DNA of 29,133 nt from Bacillota bacterium. Lineage in GTDB: Bacteria > Bacillota > Bacilli > Paenibacillales > Paenibacillaceae. Positions 16,356 through 22,729 of this stretch are shown piece by piece. Position numbers and translations under genes: made by a program. A model generated the notes under the pieces. It ran no database searches and was not told where the DNA came from. It saw only the letters and a program-made list of their open reading frames with translations. How positions within the stretch are numbered: position 1 is the stretch's first letter; the number at the start of each line of letters is the position of its first letter. The DNA lies in assembly GCA_023433615.1 (NCBI GenBank), contig JAEZCJ010000092.1:1-29133 (forward strand). Direction: 5' to 3'.

Positions 16356-17123
16356 TTAGCCGTAGATCGACATTGGCGGCATGTAGTCGGTAAAGCGGTA
16401 CAGCTGTGCGGCTCGCTGCGAGTAGCGGTTCGAAACCTTCGGCGTGCCGTCGGCGTCCAGCACCTCTTCCAGAATGCCTCTGCGGCTTTGCGTGGACGTG
16501 ATCTTGCGAATGAAGTTGCGTTCCTCGAATTCCGGCACGACGGTCTGGATGACTTGATACAGCTCGCTGATCGTGAATTCCGCGGGGAGGAATTCCTTCG
16601 CGATCGTCGTCGTCAGCATGCTCTCCTTAATCTTGACGAGCGCATCCTGCAGAATCGAGCGATGGTCGAACGCCAGCTCCATCGCAAGCGCCTCCTCGAC
16701 TGCGAACAATCGCACATCGGCAGCATCGTCGTTCGCCCGGCGGCTCCTGAGCGTCTTCTCCTGCACGAGCGCGCAGAAAGCATGCGAGATCATCCAACCT
16801 CTCGGGTCGCGTCCGGGGTTGCTGTATACGTTCAAGTAAGTCATGTGGACGTCCGTGACGCCGGTCTCTTCCTGCAGCTCGCGTCTGGCGCAATCGTACA
16901 TGCTCTCGCTCTCCTGGCAGAATCCGCCCGGCAACGCCCAAGCGCCTTCGTACGGCCAGGCCTTCCGCTTAATCAGCATGACCTCCAACTGGCGGATCGG
17001 CAGCGCTTTCTTCGCTCCGGAACGCTCACGGGACGTGATCGTGAAGATGACGATGTCGCTCGGCGCGCCGTCCGGCGTACGGTACTTGCCGGCATCGTAG
17101 TTCGATTCGTTCTCTTGGATCAT
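16356..17123 (-). CDS. nrtR: NrtR-type Nudix-domain transcriptional regulator of NAD metabolism
   Basis: 255 residues. The N-terminal Nudix domain carries VMLIKRKAWPYEGAWALPGGF and a full Nudix box, GFCQES-E-x7-REL-EE-TGV, so hydrolase activity may persist; many NrtR proteins have lost these residues. The C-terminal region (about 165-255, ISELYQVIQTVVPEFEERNFIRKITS with RRGILEEVL) is the winged helix typical of NrtR. NrtR proteins repress NAD biosynthesis/salvage genes and are released by ADP-ribose or related products. It lies next to pncA-pncB with two matching palindromes. AGGTGA upstream of the ATG is a modest ribosome site. Alternative: a catalytic Nudix hydrolase with a regulatory tail. 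Confidence 0.9.
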   Translation of the reverse strand: MIQENESNYDAGKYRTPDGAPSDIVIFTITSRERSGAKKALPIRQLEVMLIKRKAWPYEGAWALPGGFCQESESMYDCARRELQEETGVTDVHMTYLNVYSNPGRDPRGWMISHAFCALVQEKTLRSRRANDDAADVRLFAVEEALAMELAFDHRSILQDALVKIKESMLTTTIAKEFLPAEFTISELYQVIQTVVPEFEERNFIRKITSTQSRRGILEEVLDADGTPKVSNRYSQRAAQLYRFTDYMPPMSIYG

Positions 17124-17140
17124 GACGGATCACCTGTGTT

Positions 17141-17167
17141 TGTCATTTTGATATTATCAATATGACA
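17141..17167. promoter_or_regulatory. NrtR operator: 27-bp near-perfect palindrome before nrtR
   Basis: TGTCAT and ATGACA bound the site and TTGATA/TATCAA lie inside. Apart from the central base, only one pair of positions breaks symmetry. It sits 18-44 nt before the nrtR start, where a bound repressor would block transcription, so autoregulation is implied. Confidence 0.85.
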
Positions 17168-17189
17168 CAATTAAGGAGGGGTGTCAAGG

Positions 17190-17235
17190 GCCAGGTGAAG
17201 CCGTACTCCTGGCTTCGTGGAAATTATTTTATAAT
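17190..17235 (+). promoter_or_regulatory. Candidate promoter of the sigma/pseudo-peptidase gene with overlapping dyads
   Basis: TATAAT is at 17230-17235 but no good -35 is seen. In its place are two mutually overlapping inverted repeats: GCCAGG (17190-17195)/CCTGGC (17208-17213), and GAAGCC (17197-17202)/GGCTTC (17211-17216). They may be an operator for an activator or repressor. Confidence 0.45.
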
Positions 17236-17247
17236 GATGTGGCTTTT

Positions 17248-17292
17248 TACCTCCTCTCGGTGTCTAATGAATTGTAAGTTCAGAAGGAGGTA
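17248..17292 (+). promoter_or_regulatory. Possible Shine-Dalgarno-sequestering stem in the 5' UTR
   Basis: TACCTCCT at 17248-17255 is the exact reverse complement of AGGAGGTA at 17285-17292, which contains the Shine-Dalgarno sequence of the GTG at 17299. The predicted transcription start (about 17242) places the anti-SD at the very 5' end of the mRNA. It could be an RNA thermometer-like or ligand-responsive switch; chance is not excluded. Confidence 0.5.
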
Positions 17293-17298
17293 CTACTG

Positions 17299-18534
17299 GT
17301 GTCGCGAGCTCAAGACAAAAAGAAAACCCCTGTTCTTCCGGAGGAGCAGGAGCACATCCGGCAATTCGAAGCTATTTATCATCAATATCGAGATCGAATT
17401 CGAAAATATATGGCAATCAAGACGAATTCGGCAGCTGCCGACGACTTAACGCAACAAGCATTTTTAAAGGCAATGGAAAACTTTCACTTGTTTAAGCGCA
17501 ACTCCAGTATATTCACTTGGCTGTTCACTATCGCGCAAAACATCGTGAAAAACGAGTATCGTACGCGATCGCGAAATAAAGAAACCGTGCATGAAGCAAT
17601 CGATTTTCAGTCCCAATCGATATCCCTTGATATGGCTAGAGATGTCGAGATCCGACTTGATATCGGTGCTGCATTAGCCCGGCTGAACGAATTGGATCAG
17701 CAAATTCTATCCTTGCGGTTTTTCGTCGACTGCACGCTATTGGAAATCTCCACAATCGTCGGGATGCCTGAAAGCGCAGTGAAGAACAGGCTATACCGTG
17801 CCTTACACAAGCTGAAGAAAGAATTAAGAGAATGGGGTGACATTACAATCGTGTCTATTCAAGAATTGATATCCATAGTGGATAAAAGCGAGGCTCCCTC
17901 CAAGAATGATGGCATGAACAAGGTACACCATGACTTATTGGAAGAGTTGAAAAGCAATGTCGATCGAATTATTACAACCTTTCGTCATCGACCTTCTCAG
18001 AAAATCGCGATTGAAATCTATCCGGATCTGGCCGCTTTCCATCAAGCGATTGACGAACCGGATGCGCCCGATTGGTTCATGGGAACCTATGAGGACAACA
18101 AAATCAAAATCGTGTCCCCACTCAACCCAGGCCCTGAACATACGTATCACTCGGTACTGCGGAACACGATAAGCTTATTTACGATGTGGTTATTGAAGGA
18201 CATTAACCCGTTGGCGCCGAAATGGCTTACACACGGGCTCGGCGGGCATGAAGCCGGACAAATGTCGCAAGAATATATCCAGTACAGCACCTCCGAAGCG
18301 ATTCGAAATAACGCCGTTCCTAGCTTTCAAGCATTAACGGATGACACCTGGCATTTCGAGAAGATAGGGGGATATGCATTCTCGCATCTTATCGTAGAAT
18401 ATCTCAATCATTCCTACAGTTCTGATGCGCTCAACAAATTCATACGCGATGCCACTGATTTTCAAGGCGCATTCCAAGTATCGGAAGCTGAGCTGCACGG
18501 GATGTGGGTGCAATATTTAAGATCTAGGTTATGA
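17299..18534 (+). CDS. ECF-type sigma factor fused to a degenerate peptidase-MA-like domain
   Basis: 411 residues from the GTG at 17299, with AAGGAGGT 7 nt upstream. Residues about 21-90 are sigma region 2 (FEAIYHQYRDRIRKYMAIKTNSAAADDLTQQAFLKAM); about 122-176 are region 4 (LNELDQQILSLRFFVDCTLLEISTIVGMPESAVKNRLYRALHKL). Residues about 200-411 resemble gluzincin peptidases of the peptidase-MA-like type: YPDLAAFHQAIDEPDAPDW, then SPLNPGPEHTYHSVL and PKWLTHGLGGHEAG. The expected HExxH is replaced at about 291-296 (ISLFTM) and the expected E of WLxEG is H (WLTHG), so it is predicted to be catalytically dead. The gene is more AT-rich than its neighbours (21 G+C in 60 bases at 17461-17520), suggesting transfer. 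No anti-sigma gene is adjacent; the C-terminal domain may regulate the sigma module. Confidence 0.85.
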   Translation: MSRAQDKKKTPVLPEEQEHIRQFEAIYHQYRDRIRKYMAIKTNSAAADDLTQQAFLKAMENFHLFKRNSSIFTWLFTIAQNIVKNEYRTRSRNKETVHEAIDFQSQSISLDMARDVEIRLDIGAALARLNELDQQILSLRFFVDCTLLEISTIVGMPESAVKNRLYRALHKLKKELREWGDITIVSIQELISIVDKSEAPSKNDGMNKVHHDLLEELKSNVDRIITTFRHRPSQKIAIEIYPDLAAFHQAIDEPDAPDWFMGTYEDNKIKIVSPLNPGPEHTYHSVLRNTISLFTMWLLKDINPLAPKWLTHGLGGHEAGQMSQEYIQYSTSEAIRNNAVPSFQALTDDTWHFEKIGGYAFSHLIVEYLNHSYSSDALNKFIRDATDFQGAFQVSEAELHGMWVQYLRSRL

Positions 18535-18560
18535 TAAAATCTATTAACTAGTATTTGACC

Positions 18561-18595
18561 CTAATAGACCGCCTTCGTAAAAGGTGGTCTATTAG
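18561..18595. terminator. Hairpin between the sigma fusion and the RCC1-like gene
   Basis: CTAATAGACC (18561-18570) pairs perfectly with GGTCTATTAG (18586-18595), with CCTT/AAGG inside. Both genes converge on it, and the right arm contains the RCC1-gene stop codon. No clear U-tract follows on either strand, so termination is probable rather than certain. Confidence 0.6.
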
Positions 18596-19446
18596 AGTCT
18601 CCTTGGGTTTGGCAGCCGAATCCCGCTCCAGCCGCCAACCTCACATTGACCATGCGCGTTCCATCCTACAGCAACCATCGAGCCGTCCGACCGAAGCCCG
18701 ACCGTATGCGCGCAGCCCGCCGCAATCGCCAAGATGTCGCGCCATTCACTTACCTCGCATTGACCATAGGCATTCCAGCCCGCAGCTGCTACCGTACCAT
18801 CCGCACGAAGGCCGACCGTGTGAATACTCCCTGCCGCGATTGCCGTCATATCGCTCCAGCCGCCTAGCTCACATTCCCCATACGCATTCCGACCCACGCT
18901 CACGACCGTGCCATCCAATCGAAGACCAACGGTATGCAAGTAACCAGCTGCCACGGCTGCAACATCCCGCCAATCGCCTACATCGCATTGCCGGTACCGA
19001 TTGTTCCCCACAGCCGCCACCGTGCCGTCCGATGCAGCACCGGCAGTATGCCAATCGCCAGCCGCGATCGCCACGATTTTGCGCCAGCCGCCTACATTGC
19101 ACTGGCCTTCCGTACTTCGGCCTGCGGCTACTACCGACCCATTCGAATGAAGCCCAATCGTCCGCCGCCAACCTGCCGCGATCGCCACGATACCCCGCCA
19201 TTCCCCTACATCGCATTGGCCATGTCTATTCCACCCCGTTGCCAGCACCGTGCCGTCCTGTCGCAGACCGACCGTATGAGCGTTCCCCGTGTTCGTCGCC
19301 ATATGGACATTGCCGGCCGCAACCGCCTCGATATCGCTCCAATCGGATCCGTCGCTAGGGCCGTGTTTTGGATCGCCTGCCGTTACGACCGTGCCATCCG
19401 CTCTGAGACCAATGGTATGTCGATGACCTGCCGCAATCGTATTCAT
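18592..19446 (-). CDS. RCC1-repeat (chromosome-condensation-regulator-like) protein
   Basis: 284 residues made almost entirely of seven repeats of about 38 residues with the core IAAGxxHTVGLRxDGTVVAxGxNxxGQCxVGxW. Seven blades is the count of an RCC1-type beta-propeller. Repeat 2 has an insertion of about nine residues after IEAVAAG. There is no signal peptide or transmembrane segment, so it is probably cytoplasmic. In bacteria such proteins lack a defined role. It lies 18 nt after the NAT gene and is probably co-transcribed with it. GGGGAG precedes the ATG at close spacing. A long open frame on the opposite strand results from the repeat composition. Confidence 0.9.
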   Translation of the reverse strand: MNTIAAGHRHTIGLRADGTVVTAGDPKHGPSDGSDWSDIEAVAAGNVHMATNTGNAHTVGLRQDGTVLATGWNRHGQCDVGEWRGIVAIAAGWRRTIGLHSNGSVVAAGRSTEGQCNVGGWRKIVAIAAGDWHTAGAASDGTVAAVGNNRYRQCDVGDWRDVAAVAAGYLHTVGLRLDGTVVSVGRNAYGECELGGWSDMTAIAAGSIHTVGLRADGTVAAAGWNAYGQCEVSEWRDILAIAAGCAHTVGLRSDGSMVAVGWNAHGQCEVGGWSGIRLPNPRRL

Positions 19447-19464
19447 ATCGCTCCCCTTTTGTTC

Positions 19465-20262
19465 CTATCCCGTTACGATATTGACACCGAACCGATCTTC
19501 GAGCAGCTTCCGATACTGGATGTCATTGTCGACCGCGGTCTTCGTCATGACGCCGTCCGCCCACTCCGTGAAGCTCTCTTGCGTTAACGTGATCGTGCCG
19601 CGCTCCGTAACCTTCGATGTAAGCCGCGTTTTGTTAAATGGAGAATCGTCGTGCTCGGCGATGATACGTTGAATAGCATTCAGCTCGGTATCGTCGGGGA
19701 TGGTGCGTTCCGTATCGAAAATATAGCCGATCATCCAATCCGCGTGCTTATGCTGCAGCTTCATCTCCAACCGATAGTTGCCCAGCTCGCTCTCTACGGG
19801 AACAATGCGGAACTCTCCGTTCCAGGAGCTTACGACCTCTCCAGATAGCGGGACAGGGCGCAGCGGCAAATTGCTGCCGAAGCCCGTATCGACAAGATAA
19901 GTCTGTCCCTCATGCCGCACTAGGATCGTAACATGCGTTCGGCCCGCGGAAGAGTACTGCTGCCGATCGTGATTGTAGACAACCCCGCTGACCAGCACGG
20001 AATCCCATCCATTCTCCAGCAGCCAATAATACAGCAGCGTATTCAATTCGTAACAGAGTCCGCCCTCGCCGCGGCGCAAAACCTTGTCCGCGAGCTGCTC
20101 CTTCGAGATCGGCGCGTGCCGCGAATCAATGATAGCTAAATTCTCGAACGGGATCGTTAACGCGATTCGTTCCAGCACGCCGCTTAATTGCTTGAAGGTA
20201 AGCCGCCGTTCGTCGTCGTCGAGACCGATTCTGGCACGGAATCGTGCATTCACATCGCACAT
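19465..20262 (-). CDS. Arylamine N-acetyltransferase (NAT) family protein
   Basis: 265 residues with the NAT catalytic triad: C70 in RRGEGGLCYELN, H110 in AGRTHVTI, and D125 in YLVDTGFGSNLP. The N-terminal IPFENLAIIDSRHAPIS is also characteristic. NATs acetylate arylamines and hydrazines with acetyl-CoA; related proteins act in amide synthesis of natural products, but no biosynthetic cluster is next to it. GGAGG lies 8 nt before the ATG. It forms a two-gene unit with the RCC1-like gene. Confidence 0.93.
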   Translation of the reverse strand: MCDVNARFRARIGLDDDERRLTFKQLSGVLERIALTIPFENLAIIDSRHAPISKEQLADKVLRRGEGGLCYELNTLLYYWLLENGWDSVLVSGVVYNHDRQQYSSAGRTHVTILVRHEGQTYLVDTGFGSNLPLRPVPLSGEVVSSWNGEFRIVPVESELGNYRLEMKLQHKHADWMIGYIFDTERTIPDDTELNAIQRIIAEHDDSPFNKTRLTSKVTERGTITLTQESFTEWADGVMTKTAVDNDIQYRKLLEDRFGVNIVTG

Positions 20263-20306
20263 TTACATCGCCTCCATTCCCTGCCGCAAGTCACTATCAC
20301 TCCTTC

Positions 20307-20312
20307 ATTATA
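20307..20312 (-). promoter_or_regulatory. Candidate -10 box of the NAT-RCC1 unit
   Basis: TATAAT on the minus strand, 45 nt before the NAT ATG. A clear -35 is absent. Confidence 0.4.
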
Positions 20313-20539
20313 CGATGATTATGCCGGAGCAAGGAACTCATACAGGTTAGGAAACAGAGGCATGCAGTAGGAATTCCCACAAAAATATATCTCTTCCACT
20401 CGATTGTATGCGATTTTTCGCATTCATTCCGCCTTGCAGTGCTGCTACCTGCGATCGCACGGACCTGCGATGGCCGAAATCCCTGCTCTTTTGCAGGTGT
20501 ATTCATTATAAGTCAGGCCATGCATCCTGCAACTGCGTT

Positions 20540-20613
20540 CACGCAATCCGTGCGCCAAGCTTCCCGCCGCACGCATGCGCGCGCCGCTGCGCCTGCACGC
20601 AATCCGTGCGCCA
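20540..20613. repeat. 18-bp direct repeat pair downstream of ilvD
   Basis: CACGCAATCCGTGCGCCA occurs at 20540-20557 and again at 20596-20613, 56 bp apart. Each copy contains a CACG/CGTG dyad able to form a small hairpin. The intervening DNA is alternating GC-rich. Function unknown; the pair sits just past the ilvD stop on its strand. Confidence 0.8.
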
Positions 20614-20624
20614 CCTCCCCCTCT

Positions 20625-22367
20625 CTACAGATCCGTTACCGCACCTCTGGATGCGGATGACACCTGCTTCGCATACTTGTACAGCACGCCGCGGCTATAG
20701 CGGAGCGGCGGCTCACTCCAGCCCGTGCGGCGCTCGGCGAACTCCGCCTCAGATACGTCCACGGTCAGCGCCCTCGACTCGCTGTCGATCGCGATGATGT
20801 CGCCGTCGCGAATGAGCGCGATCGGTCCCCCGACCTGCGCTTCCGGCGCGATATGCCCGACGACGAAGCCGTGCGTCCCGCCGGAGAACCGGCCGTCCGT
20901 CAGCAGCGCGATTTTCTCGTTCAGCCCTTTGCCGATAACGATCGCGGTAATCGCCAGCATCTCCGGCATGCCCGGCCCGCCCTTCGGTCCCGCGTATCGG
21001 ATCACGATGACGTCCCCTTCTCGAATCGCGTCCTGCATCAACGCGTCGGTAGCCGCTTCCTCCGTATCGAAGACGCGTGCCGGTCCGCTGAAGCGAGTCA
21101 GCTTCAAGCCGGACATCTTCGCGACTGCACCCTCTGGCGCCAGATTGCCCTGCAGGACGACTAGCGGACCGGATGCGCGGATCGGTTCCGACATCGGTCG
21201 CACGACCTGCTGCCCTTCCTTGAGCCCAGGCATGTCAGCGATATTTTCCGCTACCGTCTTCCCCGTAACCGTCAGGCAGTCGCCGTGCAGCAGCCCCGCC
21301 TCCAGCAGCACCTTCATAACGGCCGGCACGCCGCCCGCTTCATGAAGATCCTGCATGACGTACTTCCCGCTCGGCTTCAGATTCGCAAGATGAGGCACGC
21401 GCGCCCGTATCGCCTCAAAATCGTCAAGCGTAAGCGCAACGTCCACCGCATGCGCCATAGCAAGCAGATGGAGCACCGCATTCGTCGAGCCGCCGAGCGC
21501 CATGACGACCGTAATGGCATTCTCGAACGCTTGCTTCGACATGATCTGCCGCGGCGTTATGTCCTTCCGCAGCAGCTCCACCACGGCAATGCCTGCCCGG
21601 TTGCAGTCCGCAAGCTTCAGCTCCGTCGCTGCCGGATTCGACGAACTGCCCGGCAGGCTCATGCCCATCGCTTCGATCGCTGAAGCCATCGTATTGGCCG
21701 TATACATCCCGCCGCAGGAGCCCGCTCCCGGACAGGCATGGCACTCGACCTCGTACAATTGCACGCCGTCGATCGCCTGTCGATTGTACTGTCCCACTGC
21801 CTCGAAAGCCGTCACGATATCGATGTCTTGCCCGTTCAGCTTGCCTGGCGCAATCGTGCCGCCATAGACGAACACGGCAGGGAGATTCAAGCGGCCGATC
21901 GCGATCAGGCAGCCCGGCATGTTCTTGTCGCAGCCGCCGATCGCGACAAGCCCGTCCAGCCGCTCCGCACCGACGACCGCTTCGATCGAATCGGCGATAA
22001 TTTCGCGGCTCGGCAGGGAGTAGCGCATGCCTTCATGCCCCATCGATATCGCATCGGACACCGTAATGGTGTTGAAGATGAGCGGCGCACCGCCGCCTTC
22101 CCTCGCACCCCGCTTCGCTTCGACGGCCAGCTTGCCGATATGCATGTTGCACGGCGTCACCTCGCTCCAGGTGCTGGCGATGCCGATCATCGGCTTCTTG
22201 AAATCCTCATCCTCGAAGCCGACCGCCCGCAGCATCGCGCGGTTAGGCGCCCGATTCTCTCCCTCGCTGATAACGATGCTGCGAATGCGCAAGTCTCGAT
22301 CCGCTGAATCCGCCGAATCCGCCCTATCCGTCTTATCCGTCTTATCCCGACTATCTGCCATATTCAT
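20625..22367 (-). CDS. ilvD: Dihydroxy-acid dehydratase
   Basis: 580 residues. Fe-S ligand motifs GGCDKNMPGC and CHACPGAGSCGGMYTANTM are present, as are the substrate/metal motifs MGHEGMRYSLPSRE and DGRFSGGTHGFVVGHIAPEA. It dehydrates 2,3-dihydroxy acids to 2-keto acids in isoleucine/valine synthesis. GGAAGGAG precedes the ATG. The first about 24 residues are an odd Asp/Lys/Thr/Ser/Ala-rich extension encoded by a tandem 9-bp repeat. It is not in an obvious ilv operon here; no T-box leader fits the 62-bp gap to the upstream ORF. Confidence 0.97.
   Translation of the reverse strand: MNMADSRDKTDKTDRADSADSADRDLRIRSIVISEGENRAPNRAMLRAVGFEDEDFKKPMIGIASTWSEVTPCNMHIGKLAVEAKRGAREGGGAPLIFNTITVSDAISMGHEGMRYSLPSREIIADSIEAVVGAERLDGLVAIGGCDKNMPGCLIAIGRLNLPAVFVYGGTIAPGKLNGQDIDIVTAFEAVGQYNRQAIDGVQLYEVECHACPGAGSCGGMYTANTMASAIEAMGMSLPGSSSNPAATELKLADCNRAGIAVVELLRKDITPRQIMSKQAFENAITVVMALGGSTNAVLHLLAMAHAVDVALTLDDFEAIRARVPHLANLKPSGKYVMQDLHEAGGVPAVMKVLLEAGLLHGDCLTVTGKTVAENIADMPGLKEGQQVVRPMSEPIRASGPLVVLQGNLAPEGAVAKMSGLKLTRFSGPARVFDTEEAATDALMQDAIREGDVIVIRYAGPKGGPGMPEMLAITAIVIGKGLNEKIALLTDGRFSGGTHGFVVGHIAPEAQVGGPIALIRDGDIIAIDSESRALTVDVSEAEFAERRTGWSEPPLRYSRGVLYKYAKQVSSASRGAVTDL
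22299..22352. repeat. Tandem 9-bp microsatellite in the 5' end of ilvD
   Basis: Six consecutive units begin at 22299, 22308, 22317, 22326, 22335 and 22344, each starting ATCC. They encode the DKT/DKT/DRA/DSA/DSA-type N-terminal extension. Being a multiple of three, copy-number changes would keep the reading frame. Confidence 0.85.
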
Positions 22368-22429
22368 CGACCGCTCCTTCCGCGTTCATCATCCGGCCCG
22401 CAGCCGGTTCTTCCATCGTCATTGTCTCC

Positions 22430-22729
22430 TTAGCCCGTTCCCGGCAAACCCCAATCTCTCCCATAATCCGTCGCCGCATTCTCATACAGGCCGACTAGAA
22501 GCTCAACGGCTTCCTCCTCTTGCAGGCAGCACAGCGTAATAAGCTCATAAGCTGCATGCAGCCATTCCCTCGGGTTATCCCCGTTGATCAGGTCGATGCA
22601 ATAACTCGTGAGATCGGAGCTTATCGTGCAGTCGCAATGTTCCGCGCATTGATGCATGGCGTCTGCGAACCCTTCGACGGGGACACTCGGCACCTGCTCC
22701 AGCCATTCCGTCCAATCGACATTCGACAT
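22430..22729 (-). CDS. Small Cys-rich hypothetical protein overlapping the P-type ATPase end
   Basis: 99 residues with no family I recognise. It is acidic and helical in appearance (EGFADAMHQCAEHCDC; LHAAYELITLCCLQEEEAVELLVGLYENAATDYGRDW), with six cysteines including CAEHCDC and CC. A GAGG motif 8 nt before the ATG could serve as ribosome site. The gene overlaps the ATPase reading frame by 155 nt in another frame. Its amino-acid composition looks natural, while the ATPase tail in the same DNA is Arg-rich, so this is probably the genuine protein there. It may belong to the ATPase transcription unit; a metal link through the cysteines is only a guess. Confidence 0.65.
   Translation of the reverse strand: MSNVDWTEWLEQVPSVPVEGFADAMHQCAEHCDCTISSDLTSYCIDLINGDNPREWLHAAYELITLCCLQEEEAVELLVGLYENAATDYGRDWGLPGTG

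Larger units (their letters stand above)
20263..20624. other. Noncoding gap between nat and ilvD
   Basis: 362 bp without a convincing gene. It contains the NAT promoter candidate near 20307, a small AT-loop hairpin ATGCG/CGCAT near 20409-20424, and two copies of an 18-bp direct repeat near the ilvD end. A 69-codon minus-strand frame at 20297-20506 lacks a recognisable ribosome site or family features. Confidence 0.7.

Noticed and set aside
18555..19358. Long plus-strand frame opposite the RCC1-repeat gene
   Set aside because: Proline/arginine/serine-rich periodic sequence that is explained by the complementary strand of the RCC1 repeats.
20297..20506. 69-codon minus-strand frame in the ilvD-nat gap
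   Set aside because: No ribosome site; mixed composition; no recognisable motif.
20540..20613. Possible CRISPR array
   Set aside because: Only two 18-bp copies with no further units, spacer series or cas genes.
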